NCBI GenBank assembly: GCA_905213905.1
Contig: CAJMKD010000042.1
Coordinates: 1 to 16,672, forward strand
Direction: 5' to 3'
Length of the DNA stretch: 16,672 nt
Source: an uncultured Sutterella sp.
GTDB lineage: Bacteria; Pseudomonadota; Gammaproteobacteria; Burkholderiales; Burkholderiaceae_F
The notes under the pieces are model-generated. The model had not been told where the DNA came from. It saw only the letters and a program-made list of their open reading frames with translations, and made no database searches. How positions within the stretch are numbered: position 1 is the stretch's first letter; the number at the start of each line of letters is the position of its first letter. Shown here in pieces: positions 6,458 to 14,534 of the stretch. Position numbers and translations under genes: made by a program.

Positions 6458-8017
6458 CTATTCCTGCCAGGCAGCGTTGTAGAAGTCAAAGCCTGAATCG
6501 AGCGTCGGCTGGAAGTTCACGAGATGCTTGTTCACGCCGGCCAGAATGTTGTCAAAGCCAAGCGGCACGGCCGGCACATCGTTCCAAATGATCTTCTGCA
6601 CTTCGCCGTAGATTTCCGCGCGCTTTTCAGGCGACACTTCAGCGAGTCCCTTGTCGAAGAGCGCATCAAGCGCCGGATTCATGTAGTAGGACGTGTTGTT
6701 GAGGTGCGGGGGCGTCGCGCGCGAATCGAAGAAGGGCCGCAGGCCCCAGTCGGGCTCGCCCGTCGAATTCGACCACGTCACGAACCAAAGCCGCACGGGG
6801 GCCTTCTGGGCGTCGGTCTGGCTGTCGACTTCATCGACCATGATCCCCGCTTCGAGCGCGCGGGTGGTGGTCTGGATGCCGACCTGGCGCAGCTGCTGCT
6901 GCAGGAACTGCAGGCCCTTATTGACGGTCGTATTGTTGAAGGCGCCCCAGAGCTGCGTCTTGAAGCCGTTCGGGTAGCCGGCCTCTTTCAGAAGCTCGCG
7001 GGCCTTCTTGGGGTCGTAAGGCCAGTCTTCAAACTTCACAGCGCCCGGGATTTCGGGCGGCAGCACGCTCGAAGCGGGACGCGCGAAGCCGTCGAAAACG
7101 ACCTTCGCATAAGCCTTCTTGTTGATCGCATAGGCGATCGCCTGGCGCACGCGAATGTCGTCGAAGGGCTTGTGAAGCATGTTGATCGTGAGCCAGCGCT
7201 GATAGATCGACGGGAAGTTGAAAAGCGTCAGACCGTCGCGGCCTTCGAGGCGCTTATAGAGCTCGGGCGGCAGGCTGTGCACGTAGTCGGCCTCGCCCGT
7301 GAGCAACATGTTGACGCGCGTCTGATTCTCCGGCACCGGCAGCCACGTAATCGAATCCAGCTTCGGAAGCCCCTTGATGCGGTAATTCGGATTCTTCACG
7401 ACCTCGAGCTTCGAGCTCGGGTTGAATTCCTTCAGAAGGTACGGGCCCGTGCCGCACGGCCGGAACGCCAGGCCGTCATTGCCTTCCTTGCTGATCGCGC
7501 TCGGACAGATCATCTGCCCCGTCCCGTTCGCCAGGCGGGCGATGAAGGCCGACATCGGATTCTTGAGCGTAAAGCGAACGGTGTACTTGTCGACCACCTC
7601 GACTTTGTCGACGAAATTGAAGTACGTGTAGCGCGAAAGCCCGTTCTTGGGATCGAGCACGCGGTCGAAGTTGATCTTCACGGCTTCGGCATCGAACTCC
7701 GTCCCGTCGTGGAACGGCACGTTCTGCTTGAGCCGAATTGTGTAGACCAAGCCGTCGGGACTGACTTCATACGATTCAGCGAGCTGCGGCTGCGGCTTCA
7801 TGTCCTTGTCAAAAACGAAGAGCCCTTCGTAAAAGGATTTCGACACCTGACGAGAAATGACGTCCGTGGCGTCGTAGGGATCGAGCGTCGTGAAGGAATT
7901 GGCAAGCGCAACGGTAATCCCGCGGGCCTCAGCCTGGGGTGCGGCGGCGAAGCCCGCGGCGCCCATAACTGCGAGCGCGGCTGCGGCCAATGCGGATTTC
8001 TTAAAGTGCGTGGTCAT
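6458..8017 (-). CDS. gsiB: Glutathione/peptide ABC transporter periplasmic binding protein, GsiB-like
   Basis: This is a family 5 extracellular solute-binding protein of 519 residues that would deliver glutathione or short peptides to an inner-membrane ABC importer. A Sec signal peptide is evident (HFKKSALAAAALAVMGAAGF, cleavage probably after AEA near residue 31). The mature protein closely follows E. coli GsiB as I remember it, in landmarks and length (about 512): ANSFTTLDPYDATD near residue 40, AESYEVSPDGLVYTIRLKQN, PCGTGPY, GLPKLDSITWLPV, a SIYQRW stretch, RQAIAYAINK, WPYDPKKARELLKEAGYPNG and a final TLDSGFDF. Only a weak ribosome site (AAGAG) precedes the ATG. No permease or ATPase gene accompanies it: downstream is a terminator, upstream a long gap. 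Dipeptide or haem-peptide binding proteins of the same family are the alternative. Confidence 0.86.
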   Translation of the reverse strand: MTTHFKKSALAAAALAVMGAAGFAAAPQAEARGITVALANSFTTLDPYDATDVISRQVSKSFYEGLFVFDKDMKPQPQLAESYEVSPDGLVYTIRLKQNVPFHDGTEFDAEAVKINFDRVLDPKNGLSRYTYFNFVDKVEVVDKYTVRFTLKNPMSAFIARLANGTGQMICPSAISKEGNDGLAFRPCGTGPYLLKEFNPSSKLEVVKNPNYRIKGLPKLDSITWLPVPENQTRVNMLLTGEADYVHSLPPELYKRLEGRDGLTLFNFPSIYQRWLTINMLHKPFDDIRVRQAIAYAINKKAYAKVVFDGFARPASSVLPPEIPGAVKFEDWPYDPKKARELLKEAGYPNGFKTQLWGAFNNTTVNKGLQFLQQQLRQVGIQTTTRALEAGIMVDEVDSQTDAQKAPVRLWFVTWSNSTGEPDWGLRPFFDSRATPPHLNNTSYYMNPALDALFDKGLAEVSPEKRAEIYGEVQKIIWNDVPAVPLGFDNILAGVNKHLVNFQPTLDSGFDFYNAAWQE

Positions 8018-8610
8018 GTTGTTTTTCTCTTGGCGATTTTCTTAATGTTCTTTTCGGCTTCCGATTCCTTTGATGCCGTTTGTCGGTCGTCGCAGCGCTG
8101 AAGCCGTTTTGCCATTGTCTACAACGAACAGCTTGTTTTCTGTCCCGGGATCTAAGGATATAATCGGAGCTCGCCTTTGTCGGATCAACTTCTCCCTTTC
8201 TCGCTCTAATTCGTTGAATTCTTTTAAAAATTAACCCCCTTTATGGTCGCCCTTTCCCATCCTTTTGGCGACAAATCGCGCCGCCATCCGCAATCCCGGT
8301 CGGTGTGTGCGGCGGCCGGCGAGGCTCAAAAAGAAAAAACAATGTCCACTCGAATTGTAAGTCTTTGTAACTTTTTCCAAATTTAATTGGCGTTCGATTG
8401 CCGCCAAGACCCTCCTAAGATTCTTTACTTAGGCGGAACTCTCAATAAGTTTTTTACGGCATCGAACCTCAGCGCCAAGAATTTCCTAAATTTAAATTCC
8501 CTTGCGGGACGGGGGAATTGCGTTCAAAGCCTCGGTTTTTCCGCCGGCGTTTTGAAAGGCATCAACGCTGAAGGCGGCAGAAATAAGTAGTTGCTCACAT
8601 ACTTTTAGAC

Positions 8611-8642
8611 ATGCCGGCAATATCAAATGTTATGCCCGGCAT
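8611..8642. repeat. Inverted repeat ATGCCGG ... CCGGCAT
   Basis: Two perfect 7-bp arms flank an 18-nt AT-rich spacer. A related, tighter hairpin with the same ATGCCGG arm lies at 10748-10769. The pair brackets the two unrecognised genes. No T-run follows, so it is not a normal terminator. Confidence 0.5.
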
Positions 8643-9282
8643 CTGTTCCTTCTCACCGATTTCAGTCTTTCTTTTTTAAATTGCTGCGTGTAAAATCCGA
8701 AGCCCTCAAGCTAAAAAAAAGTCTCATCATGCCTGCATTCTGCGCCATACTTCCGACTCTCAATGCAAGTCAATGTCCGCGTTTTTCATCGATCGATTTG
8801 ATCTGTGAAGCGAATCGGTCCGGGCATGATGCGTACTCTCAATCCGGAAAAAAGAACAGCTTTCCATTTTCAAATTCGGCTGTATCTTTCGGTAGTCCCC
8901 TGGTTGCCAGCATTTTACGGACAGAGAGAATTATTGGAAGCAATTGTGCTTTTCTTCCCCATTTCGATAAGCAACTGCTGACTCGAGGGAAAAATGAGTT
9001 CGATCTTACGCGCTTAAGTCAAGTGTGCCTTTAAGGCTCTCAACCAGCACTTAAAGACCATGTTTTTTCATGTCCGCTTAGCAAATTATTCAAGTCTGAC
9101 TTGAAAGCGCTTTTTGCGTTAGATATATGCGTTTTAAAGCTTTGATTGCATAACTGCTTTGCATTGTTTTAAGGCAATAAGCTGCTAGAACTGCTCGAGC
9201 TGACGATTTTTCCGCATGAATTATCGGGATTTTTTGCCCGAGGATCTTTTGCACCCGAAAAAGTGTTTGAAAATCCCTGAGT

Positions 9283-9288
9283 AAGGAG
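9283..9288 (+). promoter_or_regulatory. Ribosome binding site that fixes a TTG start
   Basis: AAGGAG is followed after 7 nt by TTG at 9296. This is the best Shine-Dalgarno match in the intergenic region and decides the start of the following gene, which has no ATG near its 5' end. Confidence 0.75.
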
Positions 9289-9295
9289 AAACATT

Positions 9296-9664
9296 TTGGC
9301 TTTCATTCATCGTGACCGAATTACTGAGGCTTGTCTATCCCACAAGCGAAAAATTCTGGACGCTGTCAAGCAGCCTGGCTTGCAGCTGCCGTGGCCCCTC
9401 TCTGTGAAGCTTGTAAGCTCGCCGCTCATCGTACAGGTGCATATAAAGCCCGATTTTGAAGGGGCGCCCGCTCTGCAGTACCGATCGCCGTTCGGTACCT
9501 CTGGCGCGTTGGTGAGCGACCAAGAACTGGGCATCCTGGGACGTTTTTTGTCCTTTGAGCGCCTGTCGGCTGATGCCGCGGCGTCCGCTGGCTTCATCAC
9601 TGAAAAGAAAGCAATCGACCGCATTATCGTGGCTCAGAAAAAAATCGGCTGGGTCGACCTCTGA
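9296..9664 (+). CDS. Unrecognised 122-residue protein
   Basis: I do not recognise a family. The start is TTG, supported by AAGGAG 7 nt upstream. The product has no signal peptide or membrane segment and looks like a small soluble protein. It has a basic helical N-terminus (HRDRITEACLSHKRKILDAV), a central beta-rich part (PLSVKLVSSPLIVQVHIKP), then a helical C-terminus rich in Lys and Ile (FITEKKAIDRIIVAQKKIG). The middle segment SPFGTSGALVSDQELGILGR may be a loop. The next gene begins 7 nt after its stop, so the two probably form one transcript. GC is lower than in the tra genes, which hints at separate acquisition. A role in conjugation (it lies upstream of traV) is only positional inference. 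Confidence 0.68.
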   Translation: MAFIHRDRITEACLSHKRKILDAVKQPGLQLPWPLSVKLVSSPLIVQVHIKPDFEGAPALQYRSPFGTSGALVSDQELGILGRFLSFERLSADAAASAGFITEKKAIDRIIVAQKKIGWVDL

Positions 9665-9671
9665 TGAAGTC

Positions 9672-10724
9672 ATGCAATCATTCCTGATCCGAAACGACCA
9701 CTGTTTACATTCGATTCACTTTCTTTATGCCCGAAGGCAGATGCGTCCGAAGACGGCTTTTGTAATCTTGCGCCCAGGCATCGCGGATCAACCGAGCCGT
9801 TTTGTCGCACATCTTGTGACGGCCTTTCTTGCAGCAGAAACGGAGCTCCGGCGACTTTGTCCTGGGACTATCTCTCTCGATCAGTGCTATGGCGAGCTTT
9901 GTCAGAGACAAGTGAAAATGCAGACGTTTCAGGCCGTGACGCCGGTCCGCTGGCGCAAAACTTTCCAAAGTCTTTGTGCTGATCACGATTTTAACAGATC
10001 AGCTCTTTTGGCCCTGTCAAATTTTGTTGCTTCTGGGACCGAAGTTGCACCGCTTGAGGAAAACTCGCACTCAACCGCACTCTACAGAGAGCACTTTGGC
10101 TTTGATGGGTTCAAAATCCTTTGCAAACGTCAACCGGTTCTGCAAGGACTCACTATTTTCCGCGCGCTTCATGTGGCGTGCACTTCCTCCTCTTCAGCGG
10201 ACCGGGCTGCTGTAGATGATGCGCTGGCCGCTCGTACGCTCGCCGATCGGCTTCGTGCCTTCTGCAGCTCTCTGCCCAAAATCGGAAGTCTTCCAGTCGA
10301 CGAAGCGGATGTCACCCATTCAGCACTTGAAACCGTGAGGTCTATCTCCAACAGCCTCCCAAAATCCCTTCAAGTCTCAGTCACACCTGACTTTTTTGAA
10401 TTAGCAGACGTAGAGCGGCTCCTCACGCGTGTCGCCAAGGCTGCCTTTGAGCGTGCCACAAAACCACAACTTCGGCGCAGCGAGTTTGGCGAATGGCTTT
10501 CGCGTTTGGATTGCGCACCGGAGGCTTTGCATCTTCGTGCTTTTCGCTCACATGCCGTGCAGCAGACGCGCTTTATACCCGATCGCTCGAGGCATGAAGC
10601 CCTCATGCTCGAGCCTATGCGCTGTCCTTGGCATTCTCTGCGCTGCCGCATCGTCGCGTGTGCAAAGCATCTTGACGCTACCACGGATGCACTTTGGCAC
10701 TGCCTGCTGGAATCCCCGAACTAA
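9672..10724 (+). CDS. Unrecognised 350-residue protein, Cys/His-rich at the C-terminus
   Basis: I do not recognise a family. The frame opens at 9555, but that overlaps the preceding gene by 110 nt, so I place the start at the ATG at 9672, 7 nt after the upstream stop; ATG 9741 (MRPKTAFVILRPG) is an alternative. No good ribosome site is seen, which suggests coupling to the gene before it. The protein is soluble and mostly helical, with no signal or membrane segment. Cysteines cluster in LRRLCPGTISLDQCYGELCQ and in the last 35 residues (RCPWHSLRCRIVACAKHLD, then a final HC), a spacing that could bind metal. Segments such as FFELADVERLLTRVAKAAFE and REHFGFDGFKILCKRQPVL may help a profile search. 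GC is lower than in the neighbouring tra genes. It ends 119 nt before traV in the same direction. Confidence 0.7.
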   Translation: MQSFLIRNDHCLHSIHFLYARRQMRPKTAFVILRPGIADQPSRFVAHLVTAFLAAETELRRLCPGTISLDQCYGELCQRQVKMQTFQAVTPVRWRKTFQSLCADHDFNRSALLALSNFVASGTEVAPLEENSHSTALYREHFGFDGFKILCKRQPVLQGLTIFRALHVACTSSSSADRAAVDDALAARTLADRLRAFCSSLPKIGSLPVDEADVTHSALETVRSISNSLPKSLQVSVTPDFFELADVERLLTRVAKAAFERATKPQLRRSEFGEWLSRLDCAPEALHLRAFRSHAVQQTRFIPDRSRHEALMLEPMRCPWHSLRCRIVACAKHLDATTDALWHCLLESPN

Positions 10725-10747
10725 GACTCGTGCTTCATCGATTTTCC

Positions 10748-10769
10748 GGATGCCGGATTACCGGCATCC
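10748..10769 (+). terminator. Perfect hairpin before traV, possible terminator
   Basis: GGATGCCGG and CCGGCATCC form a perfect 9-bp stem with an ATTA loop, 24 bp after the stop of the preceding gene. Only four Ts follow, after a 5-nt gap, so termination may be weak. Partial read-through into traV, or RNA protection, is an alternative. Confidence 0.55.
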
Positions 10770-10843
10770 TGAGCCTTTTCGCCATGAACAATAGAAACGT
10801 CTTCCCGAACGCAGCTGTATCCCATAGGAATAAGCCTGTAGAC

Positions 10844-11641
10844 ATGCGATTCAATATTTTACGATTTCAACTTTTAACTGGCCTGACTTTGCTGAGCGGC
10901 TGCTCAACCCTTACGGGACTTGATGCAGCGTCGACTTTCTCTTGCCCAGCAGAACCAGGCGTGGCTTGCAGCTCTCTCTCGGCGACTTACGCCGCCTCTG
11001 AAGCTGGGGCGCTTCCGTACCAGCAAGATAACGTCGATCAAACAAAGGCAACAGCCAGTCAAGAAACGATGCGTTCTCATCGTCTTCGTTCCACGGACGG
11101 CTACGTCGCTATCTCTTTTGAAGAGGAGGCTGAAGCGGCCAGCGGGAAGGCTGTAGAAAAGTCTGAAAGAAAGGCTGCCCCATCGCCCAGCCCGCTGACT
11201 GAATCGGATCGACCTCAGTCGTCGGCTTTGGAAAGCGCAGCCTTTCAGCCGCAGCGCATCCGCGAAGTAAGTCTTGAAGAGGCGCTGCCGCGCAGAATGC
11301 CCGAGCTTTTGCTTCGAATTTGGGTAGCGCCATGGACCGACGCTGACGGCGACCTGCACGATGCAGCGCTTCTCTACGCGCGCATCCGCGAAGCGCAGTG
11401 GGCGACGGCTGCCCGGCGCAATGCCGACGCGGGACCGGCACTCATGGCCATACCTTTCGGACGACATGCCGCGGAAGCCGCGCAAAGCGGCAACGCTGAC
11501 CGCCCGAATTCGAGCCGAGTCTTCTCGTCCGGCCCTGCCGACGCATCTCGCACCAAAGATCCTTTTCAGTCGCCCGTTTACGGAGACGGTTCCAGAGCCA
11601 TCAACGCTGATAAACATAATGCTTTGAAGGAGCTGCCATGA
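10844..11641 (+). CDS. traV: F-type conjugal transfer outer-membrane lipoprotein TraV
   Basis: TraV is the VirB7-like lipoprotein that anchors the TraK/TraB core complex in the outer membrane. A lipoprotein signal ends in the lipobox LLSGC, with Cys20 as the lipidated residue. Directly after it comes TGLDAASTFSCPAEPGVACS with the paired cysteines typical of TraV (C34, C42). Residues 151-173 (RMPELLLRIWVAPWTDADGD, then LHD) are the conserved C-terminal block of the family. At 265 residues it is much longer than F TraV (171): a Ser/Pro/Glu-rich insert (about 92-138) and a tail (about 190-265) are extra. The frame is open back to 10694, but the signal peptide fixes the start at 10844 (AGGAA upstream; ATG 10784 is possible but unlikely). 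The stop overlaps the traC start (ATGA). Confidence 0.87.
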   Translation: MRFNILRFQLLTGLTLLSGCSTLTGLDAASTFSCPAEPGVACSSLSATYAASEAGALPYQQDNVDQTKATASQETMRSHRLRSTDGYVAISFEEEAEAASGKAVEKSERKAAPSPSPLTESDRPQSSALESAAFQPQRIREVSLEEALPRRMPELLLRIWVAPWTDADGDLHDAALLYARIREAQWATAARRNADAGPALMAIPFGRHAAEAAQSGNADRPNSSRVFSSGPADASRTKDPFQSPVYGDGSRAINADKHNALKELP

Positions 11642-14496
11642 GTTTCAAGTCTTCCGGCGCCGCCCGCGCCTGCCGCAGCGTGTGCGGGAAATTCGCGGCC
11701 GAGGCTGCAGCTCTCCGACGAAGCGCCTGTGCGCTCGCGGCTGAACGTCTTGGCAGCATCAAGAGCACGCTGACGCTTGACGACCGCCTGGCTGCCTATG
11801 GCGTCGGACGGGGCGCAGGTTCCATATATGACGCGCTTTCGGACCTCCTCCCTGTCCTTGACTGCGACCCGCAGGAAAAACTTTTTGCTGTTTCGGACCC
11901 TGAGGGCGGCTGCGATCTCGGCTTCGTGATTGAGCTCGCCGGCCAGACAGGCGTTGACGAAAGCATCCGGCAGTCCCTGCATGCGCTTGTCGCCACGGAC
12001 ATGCCGATCGGGTCCATCGTGGCGCTTACCGCCTATGCCTCACCCCGTGTCGAAGCTTTTGTCGATGCCTGGCAAAGCGCGCGTCTCTCCGCCGCATCCC
12101 TTGCAGCCCCTGATACCCGGGCTTTTATCGAGCGACAAGCCGAAGCTCGAGCGTATTGCTTGAAAGAAGGCGCTTTCGAGCAGCCTTTCCCCAATGCCGC
12201 GATACAAGTGCGGCATTTCCGAGTTTTTCTTTCCGTCGTGCTCAAGGGCCTTTCGCCTGAAAACGATGAAGCGCGCCAAAAAGCCGTGGCAGTCCGCGAA
12301 GCAATGACCGCAGTTCTCCAGCCTGCAGCGCTTTTTCTGCGTGTCTGGGGACCGGCGGAGTGGCTCGAAGCGGCGGGCGAAATGCTGAATCCAGCCGCGG
12401 TGCGCGCAGGCGCTTGGGTGCCGAAGCAGCCCAATCTCTTCGATGAACTGCGTGCTCAGGGCACCTCGCGGAGTACCACCGCGCACGTCCATCGAGACGG
12501 CATTGATTTTGCCTACTGGGGGCCGCTCGCACCCCATGATGAAAGCAGCGCGGCCGCAGCCAGCCGTGCGACGCGAGAAGGCTGCCGCGTGCGCGTGGCA
12601 GGCCTCACGGCAGAAAGCTACGCGGAACCTATTTCACTCTTGACGACCGCCTCGCTTCTCGGCGAAGCCACCCGCGGCGGCGCGCAAATACCTTGTCCGT
12701 TTGCACTCACGACCATTCTTGAAATACCGGATGAACGCGCTGAGCGGGCGAATGCAGAACGCCGCCTCATGCGGTGCCGGCAGATGGATCAGACGCCGGT
12801 CGGCCGCATCACCGGCTATTACTACCGCCAAGGGGAAGAGCTTGAAGTCGCGCGCGCATCTTTTGCTGAAGGCGGCGTCGCACGGATGACCCAGAGCCTT
12901 CTCCTCTTTGCACCGGAAGAACGCGCAGACGCCTGCGTGCACGCGGCAGCCGCTATCGGCCGGCGTGCTGGCGTTCTCTTTGAGCCGGCGCTTGCCATGC
13001 ACATGCAGAACCTCTTTCAGGCGATCCCGCTTTGCGCCACCCCGGCGCTGATGGCCGAAGCCGCGATGCTGAAGCGCTTTCCGCGCCGCACGGTGCCGGG
13101 CGCCGTGAGCGCCTTTCCCGTCAAAACCGAATCAACCGGAACCGGGCGGCGCGCGGGCACCGGCGAGCTGCTCCCGCAGCTGATCGGGATCGGCCGCAAA
13201 GGGCAGACGGCCATATTTGACCTCTTTGCCAACAACGCGGGCGGCTTTTCCGCGACGGTGGTGGGCAAGCCCGGGAGCGGCAAGTCGGTCGTGCTCAATG
13301 AATTGGCTTTGGCAAATTTTGCTGCGGGCGGCGTCACTCGCGTGATCGACGTCGGCCGATCCTACGAAAAGGTGTGCGCGCTCCTCAAGGGCGATTTCCT
13401 TGAGTTTTCCGACGCTCAAGTCTGGGACCTCAATCCCTTCAACTTTGCAACGGTTGAAGCCTGCCTTTCTCGGCTCGGCGGCGAGCCCCTTTCCCGCGCC
13501 GGCATCAAAGCCGAATTTTCTGAAAACATTGAGCGCGTCCGCGACATTGTCCGCGAGCTCATGACTGAGTCCGGCCTCACAGACCTCGAAAACACCATCC
13601 TCGGCGAAGCCATTTCGAGCGTTGCCTGGCGCGCTTTTGAGGAACGTCGCGTCGGAACGCTCGACGAACTTTACGACGCGCTCCTCACTGCCAAAACACC
13701 CACGGGCAAAACAGAGCGCCGTGCGCATGACATCGCCGCGATGCTCTCGCCCTACGTCAAGGATGCCCCGCTTGCACGCTGGTTCAACGGCACGGGCCGG
13801 CGGATCGACTTCAAAAACCGCTTCATCGTGCTGGAGCTCGAAGGCCTCTCCGGCATGAAGCGGCTGCGTGCTGCCGCTCTGATGTCGCTCATGCTCGCCT
13901 TCCGACACGAAATGGAAACACTCCCGCTTTCGCAGACGAAGCTCGTCGTGATCGACGAAGCTTGGGACCTCATGGGCTCGGGCTCGTCGGGCGCCTTCAT
14001 TGAGTCGGGCTACCGCCGCGCGCGAAAGCACAACGGCAGCTTTGTCACCGCGACGCAGTCTGTTGCTGACTATCTCAAGTCCGACACGGCGCGCGCTGCC
14101 TGGGCTTCGACCGACACGCGCATTTTCCTGCGTCAGGACGACGCGAGCCTCAAGGCCCTCGAGACGCTTACGAGCGACAGCGATCCGGCGGCCGCCTGGC
14201 GCAAGGCTGCGATTCAAAGCCTCACGACGGTTTCGGGCGCCTGGTCGGAAATGCTGATAGAGACGGGCGCCATGCCTGGCTTCATCGTCCGACTTTTTCT
14301 CGACCGCTATTCGCTTGCCGCCTACTCGTCGCATGCCGCCGACCGTGCGCGCCATGAAGCCTGGCTGCGCGCCGGCGCAACCGTCGCCGAAGCCGTGACT
14401 TTCGCGGCTGAAGGGAAGATGCCGCCTGAGCCGGCGATAGCGCCCGAAGACGCCGGCGACGCCAGCGCATTCGATGCCGCATCCGCTTTTGATTGA
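11638..14496 (+). CDS. traC: F-type conjugal transfer ATPase TraC (VirB4-like)
   Basis: TraC is the cytoplasmic VirB4-class ATPase that powers pilus assembly. The product has 952 residues (F TraC is 875). The N-terminal TraC domain is recognisable by LAAYGVGRGAGSIYDALSDL, LFAVSDPEGGCDLGFVIEL and IRQSLHALVATDMPIGSIV. The ATPase half begins with LLPQLIGIGRKGQTAIFDLF, then Walker A GKPGSGKS (residues 543-550), WDLNPFNF, and Walker B KLVVIDEAWDLM with D773 and E774. Later come RRARKHNGSFVTATQSV and TRIFLRQDD, also typical of VirB4 proteins. AAGGAG lies 5 nt before the ATG and the start overlaps the traV stop by four bases, so traV and traC are coupled. The last about 40 residues are Ala/Asp/Glu-rich low complexity. 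All key ATPase residues that I can read are intact. Confidence 0.94.
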   Translation: MSFKSSGAARACRSVCGKFAAEAAALRRSACALAAERLGSIKSTLTLDDRLAAYGVGRGAGSIYDALSDLLPVLDCDPQEKLFAVSDPEGGCDLGFVIELAGQTGVDESIRQSLHALVATDMPIGSIVALTAYASPRVEAFVDAWQSARLSAASLAAPDTRAFIERQAEARAYCLKEGAFEQPFPNAAIQVRHFRVFLSVVLKGLSPENDEARQKAVAVREAMTAVLQPAALFLRVWGPAEWLEAAGEMLNPAAVRAGAWVPKQPNLFDELRAQGTSRSTTAHVHRDGIDFAYWGPLAPHDESSAAAASRATREGCRVRVAGLTAESYAEPISLLTTASLLGEATRGGAQIPCPFALTTILEIPDERAERANAERRLMRCRQMDQTPVGRITGYYYRQGEELEVARASFAEGGVARMTQSLLLFAPEERADACVHAAAAIGRRAGVLFEPALAMHMQNLFQAIPLCATPALMAEAAMLKRFPRRTVPGAVSAFPVKTESTGTGRRAGTGELLPQLIGIGRKGQTAIFDLFANNAGGFSATVVGKPGSGKSVVLNELALANFAAGGVTRVIDVGRSYEKVCALLKGDFLEFSDAQVWDLNPFNFATVEACLSRLGGEPLSRAGIKAEFSENIERVRDIVRELMTESGLTDLENTILGEAISSVAWRAFEERRVGTLDELYDALLTAKTPTGKTERRAHDIAAMLSPYVKDAPLARWFNGTGRRIDFKNRFIVLELEGLSGMKRLRAAALMSLMLAFRHEMETLPLSQTKLVVIDEAWDLMGSGSSGAFIESGYRRARKHNGSFVTATQSVADYLKSDTARAAWASTDTRIFLRQDDASLKALETLTSDSDPAAAWRKAAIQSLTTVSGAWSEMLIETGAMPGFIVRLFLDRYSLAAYSSHAADRARHEAWLRAGATVAEAVTFAAEGKMPPEPAIAPEDAGDASAFDAASAFD

Positions 14497-14534
14497 GCCC
14501 GCTGATCCAGCATTTCACAAAAAGACAAACCATC

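Larger units (their letters stand above)
8018..9295. other. 1.28-kb AT-richer interval with no convincing gene
   Basis: Composition drops in GC relative to both sides. Two open plus-strand frames (8387-8590 and 8627-9034) lack ribosome sites, have erratic composition and resemble nothing known to me, so I do not call them. The interval must hold the gsiB promoter (minus) and the promoter for the 9296 gene (plus), but I see no clean sigma-70 pair. A TATAAT on the plus strand at 8159-8164 has no good -35. Small inverted repeats are present, for example CCTAAG..CTTAGG at 8413-8432 and the arms at 8611-8642. I see no tRNA, CRISPR or insertion-sequence ends. Confidence 0.6.

Noticed and set aside
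6349..6591. 80-residue plus-strand frame after traB
   Set aside because: It runs through the bidirectional terminator and into the antisense of the gsiB 3' end.
6524..8101. 525-residue plus-strand open frame across all of gsiB
   Set aside because: It is antisense to a gene with an excellent family match, has Arg/Val/His-rich composition typical of shadows in GC-rich DNA, and lacks a ribosome site or known domain.
8133..8164. Possible plus-strand promoter TTGTTT ... TATAAT
   Set aside because: The spacer is 20 bp and nothing credible starts nearby on that strand.
8387..9034. Two plus-strand open frames (8387-8590, 8627-9034)
   Set aside because: No ribosome site, irregular composition, and no recognisable fold or family; the region looks intergenic.
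13132..14355. 407-residue minus-strand open frame inside traC
   Set aside because: It is antisense to the conserved ATPase half of TraC, including Walker A and B. Its composition is that of a shadow frame.
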